NCBI GenBank assembly: GCA_020847075.1
Contig: JADLCS010000014.1
Location: forward strand, 38,170-102,169
Direction of reading: 5' to 3'
DNA length: 64,000 bases
Origin: Gammaproteobacteria bacterium
GTDB lineage: Bacteria; Pseudomonadota; Gammaproteobacteria; SZUA-140
In this document: positions 43,874 through 51,562 of the stretch, piece after piece
How the letters are laid out: each line of letters opens with the position of its first letter
Position numbering within the stretch: the first letter of the stretch is position 1
Made by a program: the position numbers and the translations under genes
The notes under the pieces: generated by a model
What the model was told of the DNA's origin: nothing
Database searches by the model: none
The model's input: the letters and a program-made list of their open reading frames with translations, nothing else

Positions 43874-44611
43874 TCAATGCGCCGCGCTGGCGACCGCTCG
43901 CAGGAAGCGAGGGGCGGCCTCCTGATGGGTTTCGGCTTCATCCGATTCGACGGTCATCAGTGTGATGAGATCGTGGGCGAAGGCTTCCAGTTTGGCGAGG
44001 TGGAGGCGATTGCAGCGCGTGAAATAGTTGTAGGCGAGTACGGCGGGGATGGCGACAGCCAAGCCTACCGCCGTCATGATCAACGCCTCGCCGACGGGTC
44101 CTGCCACTTTGTCGAGCGTCCCTTGTCCGGACAGACCGATGGAGACCAGGGCATGATAAATACCCCATACGGTTCCGAACAGGCCGATATAAGGGGCGGC
44201 CGAACCCGCCGAGGCCAATAGCGTCAGGCCGTGTTCCGAGCGGGCGGTTTCCTGATCGATGGCGTTGCGCAGGACACGGGTGAGATACTCATTGATTCCC
44301 CCGGCGGCGGCCAGCTTCTGCTTGCCATGGCGATTCTTCTGTGCCGCGTTACATGCCTCTCGCGCCAGTCGCGCATAGGCATTGTTGGTGCCGATCTTCT
44401 TCTCTATGGCCGCGACTTCTTCGAGCGATTCCGCGTTCCAGAACTGGGAGAGGAATGCCCGGGCCCGGTTGCGGGCCATGAGGTTCTGTATGTACTTCGT
44501 GATCATCAGATACCAACTGGTCACGGAGAGCAGCAGCAGCATGACCAATACCGTTTTCCCGACGGTATCCGCCTGTGCAATGAAATGTGAGAATCCCAGA
44601 GAGTGTTCCAT
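43874..44611 (-). CDS. exbB: MotA/TolQ/ExbB proton channel family protein ExbB
   Basis: A 245-residue ExbB with three TM segments: about 18-38 (VGKTVLVMLLLLSVTSWYL in part), 135-160 (LASAGSAAPYIGLFGTVWGI) and 175-200 (ALIMTAVGLAVAIPAVLAYNYF). The GLFGTVWG and GEALIMTAVGLAVAIPA blocks are family signatures. ATG 44611 has GAGGAC upstream; ten bases after the tonB stop. Confidence 0.94.
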   Translation of the reverse strand: MEHSLGFSHFIAQADTVGKTVLVMLLLLSVTSWYLMITKYIQNLMARNRARAFLSQFWNAESLEEVAAIEKKIGTNNAYARLAREACNAAQKNRHGKQKLAAAGGINEYLTRVLRNAIDQETARSEHGLTLLASAGSAAPYIGLFGTVWGIYHALVSIGLSGQGTLDKVAGPVGEALIMTAVGLAVAIPAVLAYNYFTRCNRLHLAKLEAFAHDLITLMTVESDEAETHQEAAPRFLRAVASAAH

Positions 44612-44621
44612 ATCGGTGTCC

Positions 44622-45296
44622 TCAGTTGATGACAAAGTTGATGGATTGCAGGGCGACCGCGGCGACCGGGCGCCCATCTATGGTGGCGGGGCGGCAGCGC
44701 CAGCGTTTGACGGCCTCCACGGCCGCTTCATCGAGGCGCGGCGATCCCGATGTGCGATTGATTTCGCTCCGAACGACCCGTCCGGTATCGTCCAGGAATA
44801 CCTGCAGCACGACTTCGCCTTCTTCGCGCATACGTTTCGACCACGCCGGATATACCGGCGGGACGCGTTTAGGACAGGCGACGGCGAGTTCGGGCAGCGT
44901 GACCTGTTCGACCACCGGAGTCGCTTCAGCGACGGGTGTAGGCTCGGGGTCGGGTTCCACCGGAACCGGGTCGGGCGGGGGCGCGGTGAATTCCGCAATA
45001 TCCTGCACGGGTTGCTCCGAAACGATCGGTTGCGGCTTGGGCGGGGGAGGTTCCACCACGGGCTTGGGTTTGGGGGGCTGTGGTTTGGGCGGAGGGGGTT
45101 CCAGTACCGGTTCTTCCTTCGGGGGAGTCTTCACGACCATGGAGACGAATAATGGCGTGACTTCTTGTATGGTGTTGCGGATCTGGGTGTTCCAGAGTCC
45201 CCAGATGAGGGCGATATGGAGGCCGATTACAACGGCGAGAAACAACCACTTGGCCTTGGGTATTCCTTCCGGTGCTGAATCGAGCGTATGAAACAT
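44622..45296 (-). CDS. tonB: energy transducer TonB
   Basis: A 224-residue TonB. N-terminal membrane anchor (WLFLAVVIGLHIALIWGL, residues 17-34), a long Pro-rich spacer with PPPPKPQPPKPKP and PEPTP repeats (about 57-130), and the C-terminal domain PVYPAWSKRMREEGEVVLQV...INRTSGSPRLDEAAVEAVKRWRCRPA. It energises outer-membrane receptors for iron complexes and similar nutrients. First gene of tonB-exbB-exbD; no receptor gene is adjacent. Confidence 0.95.
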   Translation of the reverse strand: MFHTLDSAPEGIPKAKWLFLAVVIGLHIALIWGLWNTQIRNTIQEVTPLFVSMVVKTPPKEEPVLEPPPPKPQPPKPKPVVEPPPPKPQPIVSEQPVQDIAEFTAPPPDPVPVEPDPEPTPVAEATPVVEQVTLPELAVACPKRVPPVYPAWSKRMREEGEVVLQVFLDDTGRVVRSEINRTSGSPRLDEAAVEAVKRWRCRPATIDGRPVAAVALQSINFVIN

Positions 45297-45393
45297 CTGA
45301 CGAGGGAACCTGGATGTGAATCAAGTGATTGATTTAAAAATATAAGATGGAAATCCGGGTTGTAATGTCGCGTGAGGCGATGGAATGATGGGA

Positions 45394-45423
45394 GATAATA
45401 CTAAATTATCTTAATTTATACAA
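45394..45423 (-). promoter_or_regulatory. tonB promoter with overlapping Fur-like operator
   Basis: On the minus strand, -35 TTGTAT (45418-45423) and -10 TATTAT (45395-45400) are exactly 17 bases apart, about 100 bases before the tonB ATG. The inverted repeat GATAAT-N5-ATTATC (45394-45410) covers the -10 and resembles Fur boxes built of GATAAT units. Iron repression of tonB-exbB-exbD is the expected result. Confidence 0.55.
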
Positions 45424-45746
45424 CCGGAGTTGTGTCGCCCAGTCCGGGAAACACGTTCAGGTGGAGTCTCTATGGAGTGCTCTAATGAAGTGAATTTCAA
45501 CGATATTTCTTGCCAATTGCGCTTTCGACCCTCTTGGTTCGAGATGGGTTTGCCGGCGTGGAGAAGGGTGGCTCTCTCAAAGTTGGGAAACGTACCCGAG
45601 ATGAGCATCCAGCCGTCATATCTCCGTGCGATCGGAATCTGCCTCGGCAAGGGCGGGGATTGGTCACTGTGCCGAGGGAGGATCGAGAAAGAAGATTCCG
45701 GGATCATGCGAACGATACATTCGTCGCATGATCACCGGGCGGCCAT
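45424..45746. other. gap between the tonB promoter and the GDT1-family gene, no supported gene
   Basis: A plus-strand frame from ATG 45472 to 45750 (92 codons, GGTGGAG upstream) is open, but it has no recognisable family and runs into the downstream gene's stop, so it is not called. A hairpin lies at 45702-45733. Confidence 0.4.
45702..45733 (-). terminator. hairpin after the GDT1-family gene
   Basis: Ten-base perfect arms GATCATGCGA (45702-45711) and TCGCATGATC (45724-45733), extendable by CGA/TCG with one bulge, 14 bases past the stop of the minus-strand gene. Only weak T-rich sequence follows, so termination is a moderate inference. Confidence 0.45.
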
Positions 45747-46316
45747 CTAGCCCGAGGTGCCTGGATTCATCAGTACAGTGATGCCCAACACCACGAAAAT
45801 CAGTGCGGCGATCCCATGTATCAACGGCAGGGGGAGCTTCCTCGTGATACGTTCGCCGAGCAGCACGGCGGGAACATTGGCGATCATCATCCCGAGCGTG
45901 GTGCCGATTACTACGGTATAAAAGGCGGTATATTGCGCCGCCAGGGCGACGGTCGCCACCTGGGTCTTGTCGCCCATCTCGGCCAGAAAGAATGCGATTA
46001 CGGTAGTGCCGAAGACACCGAATTTAAGGGCTTTCCCCTCGTCATCGTCGAGCTTGTCCGGTATCAGTATCCAGATGGCCATGGCGATGAACGAGATCCC
46101 GATGACCCAGCGCAGATTGTCATAACCCATATACGAGGTGACCCAGGAGCCCAACGCTGCTGCCGCCGCGTGATTGGCGAGCGTGGCGCAGAGTATGCCC
46201 AGGATGATGGTGGCAGGTTGACGATAACGCGCGGCGAGCAGGAGGGAAAGAAGCTGGGTTTTATCGCCCATTTCCGCCAGGGCAACGATGCCGGTGGAAA
46301 CCAGGAATGCATCCAT
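45747..46316 (-). CDS. TMEM165/GDT1 family (UPF0016) manganese exporter
   Basis: A 189-residue protein with six predicted TM segments in two inverted halves, each carrying the family motif: EMGDKTQ at residues 15-21 and again near 112-118. Bacterial members export Mn2+; eukaryotic ones move Mn/Ca into the Golgi. ATG 46316 begins the conserved MDAFLVSTGIVALAEMGD. A yybP-ykoY riboswitch directly upstream strongly supports Mn-dependent control and Mn export. Confidence 0.93.
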   Translation of the reverse strand: MDAFLVSTGIVALAEMGDKTQLLSLLLAARYRQPATIILGILCATLANHAAAAALGSWVTSYMGYDNLRWVIGISFIAMAIWILIPDKLDDDEGKALKFGVFGTTVIAFFLAEMGDKTQVATVALAAQYTAFYTVVIGTTLGMMIANVPAVLLGERITRKLPLPLIHGIAALIFVVLGITVLMNPGTSG

Positions 46317-46339
46317 TTCGATTGTCTCCGGCCGGATCG

Positions 46340-46496
46340 AGATCGAATGACCGCATCGCCTCCCCGGCCACGCCGGAGACGGTGCAGTCAAAAGTCTCGC
46401 CAGATCCGGAAACCGTTCGCACCATGCCCGCAGGGCAAGTCTGTTGATGCGAACCCCTCTCATTCGGAGGGCGGCTACTCCCCAATGACGGGGGGA
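46340..46496 (-). promoter_or_regulatory. yybP-ykoY manganese riboswitch
   Basis: On the minus strand the leader contains GGGGAGTAGCCGCC (L1 motif, about 46470-46483), then GCATCAACAGACTTGCC (L3-type motif, about 46433-46449) and closing GCGAGACTTTTGACTGCACC, followed by a GC-rich hairpin (about 46356-46382) that may be the expression platform. The order fits the yybP-ykoY class, an ON switch for Mn2+. TAGAAT at 46496-46501 is a likely -10. The controlled gene is a GDT1-type Mn exporter, exactly the expected target. Confidence 0.8.
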
Positions 46497-46560
46497 TTCT
46501 AGCCTAATTCCTGGCCCGGGAGAAGATTGTCGCCATTGCGTTGGCGGAGTTTTCCGGGGG

Positions 46561-46566
46561 TATAAT
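46561..46566 (+). promoter_or_regulatory. consensus -10 of the miniprotein gene
   Basis: A perfect TATAAT 36 bases before the miniprotein ATG. The -35 is weak (TTGCGT at 46536-46541, 19-base spacer). Confidence 0.55.
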
Positions 46567-46601
46567 CGCTTTGACCGTCAACAAGCGTGGAGGGTACCAC
46601 C

Positions 46602-46691
46602 ATGTTTGAACCCATTGATGTTGTCATTGTGCTTGCGTTGATGTGTGCACCGGTCAGTTTTCTATGGTATGCGATCCTGATGGGTAGCTGA
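46602..46691 (+). CDS. 29-residue single-span membrane miniprotein
   Basis: A short ORF, ATG 46602 to TGA 46691. The product starts MFEPIDVVIVLALMC and ends WYAILMGS: almost entirely one hydrophobic span with two acidic residues near the N-terminus. Support comes from context: perfect TATAAT at 46561, GGAGGG about seven bases before the ATG, and a hairpin (46714-46736) after the stop. It is divergent from the Mn-riboswitch gene. No known miniprotein family (KdpF, CydX, AcrZ, MgtS, MntS) is recognised. It may be a subunit or regulator of a membrane transporter. Confidence 0.55.
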   Translation: MFEPIDVVIVLALMCAPVSFLWYAILMGS

Positions 46692-47034
46692 TTACCGGCC
46701 GACCGGTATGACGGGCAGGAGGATTTCCATCCTGCCGAACAGGTTTCGATCGTGATCCTCTCCGTAGGCGGGGCAGCGTGTAGCGTTGTCGTGGCCGCCC
46801 GGCGTTTCCGTTGTCTCTCCAGCCGCAGAAAGTCGCTGCCCATTCGTTCCGTTCCACCCTCATGTGGCTATTGAGTGTATGGCACATGATTGGCCAATTG
46901 CCGGGGCAGGCGGATACGACCTGCCCGGTTGGTGAACCAGTCTGTGCTGTGCAACTCTTGCCGGGTGTGATCGGTCTCTTGTCCGGGTGTTGGGCTTGCG
47001 GGCGTGGGGGAGGTGGAGTACAGTAATCCATGGT
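46692..47034. other. gap between miniprotein and rubrerythrin genes
   Basis: It holds a hairpin with arms GGCAGGA/TCCTGCC (46714-46736) that may end the miniprotein transcript. Nothing else is recognised; the open frames have no family resemblance. Confidence 0.4.
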
Positions 47035-47052
47035 TTAGACATCGTCTAATAT
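47035..47052 (+). promoter_or_regulatory. candidate promoter/operator of the rubrerythrin module
   Basis: The inverted repeat TTAGA-CATCG-TCTAA (47035-47049) overlaps a TAATAT -10 candidate (47047-47052), 34 bases before the rubrerythrin ATG. A repressor site over the -10 is plausible; the regulator is not identified. Confidence 0.35.
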
Positions 47053-47085
47053 GTTTGTAGTACGCCCGTTGTGGAGGGTCATGAC

Positions 47086-47505
47086 ATGCAACTGAAAGGC
47101 AGCAAAACGGAAGAGAATCTCAAGTACGCATTCGCAGGTGAATCGCAGGCCAATCGGCGTTACCTGTATTTCGCATCCAAGGCTGATGTGGAAGGGTACA
47201 ACGATGTCTCGGCCGTATTCCGTTCCACGGCGGAAGGGGAGACCGGTCATGCCCACGGACATCTCGAATATCTGGAGGTCTGCGGCGATCCTGCCACCGG
47301 TCTACCGATCGGTGATACGGCGAAGAATCTCAAGGCGGCGATCGCCGGCGAGACCCATGAATACAGCGATATGTATCCGGGCATGGCCAAGACGGCGCGC
47401 GATGAAGGGTTCGACGAGATCGCGGACTGGTTCGAGACCCTGGCCAAGGCCGAGCGTTCCCATGCGAACCGGTTCCAGAAATCTCTGGATACCCTGGGCA
47501 AGTAA
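47086..47505 (+). CDS. rubrerythrin-like diiron protein without rubredoxin domain
   Basis: 139 residues of the rubrerythrin four-helix bundle: two half-sites, [18 protein letters not shown] with [10 protein letters not shown], and [17 protein letters not shown] with [11 protein letters not shown], giving the Glu/His ligands for a diiron centre. Rubrerythrins reduce peroxide. The C-terminal CxxC rubredoxin domain is absent, so electrons must come from a partner; the Fe-S protein encoded next is the obvious candidate (inference). ATG 47086 follows GGAGGG by seven bases. Confidence 0.9.
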   Translation: MQLKGSKTEENLKYAFAGESQANRRYLYFASKADVEGYNDVSAVFRSTAEGETGHAHGHLEYLEVCGDPATGLPIGDTAKNLKAAIAGETHEYSDMYPGMAKTARDEGFDEIADWFETLAKAERSHANRFQKSLDTLGK

Positions 47506-47522
47506 GCATCCTGGGCCGGACA

Positions 47523-47555
47523 GGGACCGGCTGTACCGGTCCCGCGGTTTTGTTT
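47523..47555 (+). terminator. hairpin with T-run between rubrerythrin and the Fe-S protein gene
   Basis: Arms GGGACCGG (47523-47530) and CCGGTCCC (47536-47543), five-base loop, then GCGG and TTTTGTTT. It looks like an intrinsic terminator inside the three-gene module, so it may lower expression of the two downstream genes relative to rubrerythrin. Confidence 0.65.
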
Positions 47556-47577
47556 ACCCTCGTAGGTACGCCGCAGC

Positions 47578-48930
47578 ATGTCGACGGCCGTGACCGAAGG
47601 ACGGAGCGAGGGCAGCCTCGACGCGCCGACCCGCCACCCCCTGCGCTGGGATACGCCTGAGTTCTACGACGAACCGGCCTTGCTCCGTGAGATGGAGCGT
47701 GTCTTCGATATCTGCCACGGTTGCCGCCGCTGCTTCAGCCTGTGTAATTCCTTTCCGACCCTGTTCGATGCCATCGATGCCTCCGAGACCATGGAACTCG
47801 ACGGGGTCGACAAGAAAGTCTACTGGGACGTGGTCGACCACTGTTATCTGTGCGACATGTGCTACATGACCAAATGCCCCTATGTACCGCCGCATCCATG
47901 GAACATAGACTTTCCGCACCTGATGCTGCGCGCCAAGGCGGTGAAGTTCAAGCAGGGTGAATTCAAGACACGTGACAAGATGCTCGCCTCCACCGATACA
48001 GTGGGCCGTCTGGCCGGCATCCCAGTAATCGCGCAGGCCGTGAATGCCGCCAACAGGAACGGAGCGGTGCGCAAGCTGATGGACAGGATCATCGGTGTCC
48101 ATCCGGATGCGCATGTGCCGGAATACCACAGCGACAGCCTGCGCAAGAGGGTCAAACGACGGCGGTCATCCGCGCTGCAAGCGGTCGCCACGGCGGAGAC
48201 CAAGGGCAGAGTGGTGCTGTTCGCCACCTGTTACGGCAACCGCAACGAGCCGCGGATCGGCGAGGACCTGATCTCGATTTTCGAACACAACGGCATCCCC
48301 GTCGTCATGCTGGAAGAGGAGCGCTGCTGCGGCATGCCCAGACTTGAGCTGGGCGATCTGGAGGCGGTGCGGCGGGCCAAGGAATTCAATATCCCACGCC
48401 TGACGCGATGGATGAAGGCGGGCTGGGATATCGTCGCCCCGGTGCCGTCCTGCGTATTGATGCTGAAGCAGGAGTACCCGCTGCTGTTCCCGGACGATGA
48501 GCAGGTACTCGAGGTCAGCGGTTCCACCTACGACCCGTTCGAATACCTGATGCTGCGCCATAAGGAAGGCCGGCTCAGGACCGATTTCAAATATCCGCTC
48601 GGCAAGATCGCCTATCACGCGGCCTGCCATCTGAGGGTGCAGAATATCGGTTACAAGACGCGCGATGTGTTGCAATTGGTGCCCCGGACCAGTGTCGAGA
48701 TCACCGAGCGTTGTTCGGGACACGACGGGACCTATGGGGTGAAGAGCGAGACCTTCGCCGTCGCGACGAAGATCTGCCGTCCCGTGGTGAACAGGATCAG
48801 GGGCGCCGGCGCGGACCACTATTCCAGTGACTGTCCGATCGCCGGTCATCATATCGCCAACGGCCTGGGAGACGGGTCGGATCCGACCCATCCGCTCACG
48901 CTGTTGAGAACCGCCTACGGCATCGAGTGA
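47578..48930 (+). CDS. GlpC/HdrD-like Fe-S oxidoreductase (CCG domains), rubrerythrin-associated
   Basis: 450 residues. Two ferredoxin-type clusters at the N-terminus, [11 protein letters not shown] near 46-56 and [13 protein letters not shown] near 89-101, then two cysteine-rich CCG-like segments: EEERCCGMP near 247 and [11 protein letters not shown] near 343 with later Cys ([18 protein letters not shown]). This is the layout of GlpC and heterodisulfide-reductase HdrD subunits, which pass electrons between a soluble partner and quinone or thiols. No membrane segment. Genes of this type are regularly found between rubrerythrin and DUF3501, as here; the reaction is not known. Confidence 0.88.
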   Translation: MSTAVTEGRSEGSLDAPTRHPLRWDTPEFYDEPALLREMERVFDICHGCRRCFSLCNSFPTLFDAIDASETMELDGVDKKVYWDVVDHCYLCDMCYMTKCPYVPPHPWNIDFPHLMLRAKAVKFKQGEFKTRDKMLASTDTVGRLAGIPVIAQAVNAANRNGAVRKLMDRIIGVHPDAHVPEYHSDSLRKRVKRRRSSALQAVATAETKGRVVLFATCYGNRNEPRIGEDLISIFEHNGIPVVMLEEERCCGMPRLELGDLEAVRRAKEFNIPRLTRWMKAGWDIVAPVPSCVLMLKQEYPLLFPDDEQVLEVSGSTYDPFEYLMLRHKEGRLRTDFKYPLGKIAYHAACHLRVQNIGYKTRDVLQLVPRTSVEITERCSGHDGTYGVKSETFAVATKICRPVVNRIRGAGADHYSSDCPIAGHHIANGLGDGSDPTHPLTLLRTAYGIE

Positions 48931-48964
48931 TGTCCGGTCGCGGATGCGGGGCCCGGAGGTCGCC

Positions 48965-49549
48965 ATGGAAAAGCTGATACGACGAGACCTGTATACCCTC
49001 GAGGCCTATGCCGGGATACGCGCCGAATACCGCGCGCGCGTGATGGCCCACAAGAGGGGGCGTCAGGTGACGGTCGGTCCCCATGTCAGGCTGTATTTCG
49101 AAGACCGCCTGACCATCCAGTACCAGGTGCAGGAGATGCTGCGCGTGGAGCGCATCTTCGAGGAGGCGGGTATTCTGGGGGAGCTTGAGGCCTATAACCC
49201 CCTGATCCCGGATGGCCACAATCTCAAGGCCACCCTCATGCTGGAATATACCGATGTCGAGGAACGCCAGCGGGCGCTGACGCGCATGGTCGGTATCGAG
49301 GATCGGGTATGGTTGCGGGTGGCGGGTTCAGAGCGGGTATGGGCCATCGCCGACGAGGACATGGATCGCGAGGTAGGGGAAAAGACATCCTCGGTGCATT
49401 TCCTGCGCTTCGAACTCACCCCCGCGATGATCGGGGCGGTGAAGCGGGGCGCCGCCATCGGCCTGGGGGTCGATCATGCTGCCTATCGTTATGCCGTCGA
49501 CGCCGTGACCGACAACGTGCGCCGCTCTCTGGCGGCTGACCTGGGCTAG
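48965..49549 (+). CDS. DUF3501 family protein
   Basis: 194 residues, soluble. Family features: N-terminal LIRRDLYTLEAYAGIRAEYRARVMAHKRGRQV in part, LYFEDRLTIQYQVQEMLRVERIFE, LIPDGHNLKATLMLEY, and SSVHFLRFEL near residue 140. Start ATG 48965 with GGAGGT four bases before. The function of DUF3501 is unknown; its fixed partnership with rubrerythrin and the GlpC-like protein suggests one oxidative- or nitrosative-stress system. Confidence 0.88.
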   Translation: MEKLIRRDLYTLEAYAGIRAEYRARVMAHKRGRQVTVGPHVRLYFEDRLTIQYQVQEMLRVERIFEEAGILGELEAYNPLIPDGHNLKATLMLEYTDVEERQRALTRMVGIEDRVWLRVAGSERVWAIADEDMDREVGEKTSSVHFLRFELTPAMIGAVKRGAAIGLGVDHAAYRYAVDAVTDNVRRSLAADLG

Positions 49550-49712
49550 CCCCCGCCCTGCTCCCGGAGTCGCGCGCCTTTCCCGCGGGCGGCGCCCATG
49601 CCGACGACCGCGTGGTATGTTCGTCATATCCGTTCCAAGGTTTATAACAAAACCCGTTGTATGCTACAGTGCCCCCGGTTTGCCGGTATACGGTCGCGGA
49701 CGGAGGGCCTCC

Positions 49713-50660
49713 ATGCTGTTTGCCTTTGTGCTGGATAACGGGCGGCTGGTGCCGCTGGCCGGAGATGAACCGGAACGTCGTCTGGAGGACGCCTTGTGGA
49801 TCGATCTCGTCGATCCGACCGACGACGAACGGGCCCGTGTCGAGGCCCTGTATCGTCAGGAACTGCCCGAGGCGGAGGAGGCCGAGGAGATCGAGGCCAG
49901 TGCCCGCTCCTACGAGGACGAAAGCGGCCTGCACATACATGGCCTGTTTCTGCATGAGGTGGACGGGCATCCGCGTAATACCTCGGTGGTGTTCACCGTC
50001 AGCGGCGATCGCCTGTTCAGCCTGCGCGAGCGGGAGATTCCGGCCTTCCGCCTGTTGCGCATGCGCGCCCGACGCGAGCCCGGCATCGCGGTGAGCGCGA
50101 TATCCATCCTGCTGACCCTGCTCGAGATCAAGATCGAGGACCTGGCCGACACGCTGGAAGAGGTCTATACCGGACTCGAGCGCGTCAGCAGCATGGTGCT
50201 CGAGGAAAACGACGTCGAACTGGAGGAATCCATCGACGAACTCGCGCGCCATGAGGATATGAACGGCAAGGTCCGGCTGTGTTTGATGGACGCCCAGCGC
50301 GGCCTGACCTTTCTGTTGCGTCGCGGCCGCCTCGATGCCGCCAGTACCGAGCGGGTACGCGAACTGCTGCGCGACATCGATTCACTGCTCCCGCACAATA
50401 GTTTCCTGTTCGAAAAGGTGAACTTTCTGATGGATGCCGCCCAGGGCTTCATCAATATCGAGCAGAACCAGATCATCAAGATCTTCACCATCTCGGCGGT
50501 CATATTCCTGCCGCCGACCCTGGTGGCCAGTATCTACGGCATGAATTTCGACTATATGCCGGAACTGCACTGGCTGGCCGGCTATCCCTGGGCGCTCCTG
50601 CTCATGGTGGCCTCGGCCATCGCGCCGTACTGGTATTTCAAGCGCAAGGGCTGGTTGTAA
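49713..50660 (+). CDS. corA: magnesium/cobalt transporter CorA family protein
   Basis: 315 residues. A large cytoplasmic N-terminal domain rich in acidic residues, a long helix (about 160-255), then two C-terminal TM segments with the selectivity motif YGMNFDYMPEL near residue 274 and a basic end (YFKRKGWL). This is the pentameric CorA fold for Mg2+ (also Co, Ni) uptake. Start ATG 49713, GGAGGG seven bases upstream; frame open but not homologous before it. Confidence 0.93.
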   Translation: MLFAFVLDNGRLVPLAGDEPERRLEDALWIDLVDPTDDERARVEALYRQELPEAEEAEEIEASARSYEDESGLHIHGLFLHEVDGHPRNTSVVFTVSGDRLFSLREREIPAFRLLRMRARREPGIAVSAISILLTLLEIKIEDLADTLEEVYTGLERVSSMVLEENDVELEESIDELARHEDMNGKVRLCLMDAQRGLTFLLRRGRLDAASTERVRELLRDIDSLLPHNSFLFEKVNFLMDAAQGFINIEQNQIIKIFTISAVIFLPPTLVASIYGMNFDYMPELHWLAGYPWALLLMVASAIAPYWYFKRKGWL

Positions 50661-50716
50661 CGGGCGGGATCCGACGGGATAGCGCCGCCGGACGATCACG
50701 GGGAGGGAGGCGGGGC

Positions 50717-51310
50717 TTGTTCGATCCGGAACTGTGGGGATTCTTCTGCGCATGGCTGCGCGCTCCGGGACGGATCGCGGCGGTGGTGCCGAGCGGCGGG
50801 AACCTGTCGCGTCTGATGGCCTCCCAGGCGCTGTCGGGCGGGGACGGCATCGTGGTTGAGCTCGGCGCCGGCACTGGCGCGATTACCGCAGCCCTGCTGA
50901 ATCAGGGGATCGCGCCTCAACGGCTCGTCGCGGTCGAGCGTTCGTACCAGTTTTCCGCCCTGCTGAGACGCAAGTTTCCCGCCGTGAAGGTCGTCTGCGC
51001 CGACGCGAGCGATCTGTGCACGAGCCTGCGCCGGGCATGCGTCGACGAGCCGGTGCGCACGATCATTTCGGGGCTGCCCCTGCTCGCCATGGAGGCGGAA
51101 CTGCGCCAGCGCATCGTGGGTGAATGCTGCGCGTTGCTTGGCGCAGAAGGCAAGCTGGTGCAATTCACCTACGGGCCGCTGTCGCCCGTATCCGGGCACC
51201 TGCGGAGGCGGCTGGGATTGCGGGCACGACGTATAGGGCAGGTGTGGAGCAACCTGCCCCCGGCTACGGTGTGGTGCTATACACGGGCCTGCGTGCCGGC
51301 TGCCGCCTGA
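50717..51310 (+). CDS. class I SAM-dependent methyltransferase, phospholipid N-methyltransferase-like
   Basis: 197 residues. SAM motif I VVELGAGTGAIT lies near 46-57 and an acidic VERSYQF follows; the N-terminus PGRIAAVVPSGGNLSRLM and C-terminus NLPPATVWCYTR match the small PmtA-like or rRNA-dimethylase-like group. PmtA makes phosphatidylcholine from phosphatidylethanolamine, but substrates in this group vary and cannot be read from the sequence. TTG 50717 after GGGAGGGAGG is the start. Confidence 0.75.
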   Translation: MFDPELWGFFCAWLRAPGRIAAVVPSGGNLSRLMASQALSGGDGIVVELGAGTGAITAALLNQGIAPQRLVAVERSYQFSALLRRKFPAVKVVCADASDLCTSLRRACVDEPVRTIISGLPLLAMEAELRQRIVGECCALLGAEGKLVQFTYGPLSPVSGHLRRRLGLRARRIGQVWSNLPPATVWCYTRACVPAAA

Positions 51311-51324
51311 GGGCGGCGCGGCGC

Positions 51325-51483
51325 TCACTCGAGGAAGCGGTTCCGCGTGGCCACGCCGGGGACCAGGCAGCGCGACCGCCGGTCGAACCAGCGATAGCGA
51401 CGGCGTGCGATGAAATCGCACAGTGCATCGCGCCGCGCCCTTGGTGTAGGGCGCGGTACGTAGTGCGCATATTCCATCGGATA
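51325..51483 (-). pseudogene. possible remnant of a DUF393/DCC thiol-disulfide oxidoreductase-like gene
   Basis: The minus-strand frame from about ATG 51480 ends in ALCDFIARRRYRWFDRRSRC LVP-like sequence, which resembles the C-terminal end of DUF393 (DCC family) proteins. The N-terminal CxxC-containing half is missing; upstream in frame is low-similarity sequence only. Read as the decayed 3' end of such a gene, or a small unrelated protein. Weak call. Confidence 0.25.
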
Positions 51484-51562
51484 TGATCCCGCATTCGCGG
51501 GGCAGGTGACGATAGCGGGTCCAGGGTCATACCGGTCCACGCGCGGGATGTGGCGTGGCGTT

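Noticed and set aside
45472..45750. 92-codon plus-strand frame between tonB and the GDT1-family gene
   Set aside because: Has a fair ribosome site but no family resemblance, and overlaps the end of the converging real gene; not enough for a gene call.
46811..47026. 71-codon frame before rubrerythrin
   Set aside because: No ribosome binding site, composition unlike neighbouring genes, no family resemblance.
51124..51486. Plus-strand 120-codon frame after the methyltransferase
   Set aside because: Mostly a shifted frame of the methyltransferase gene, then repetitive Arg/Ala-rich sequence.
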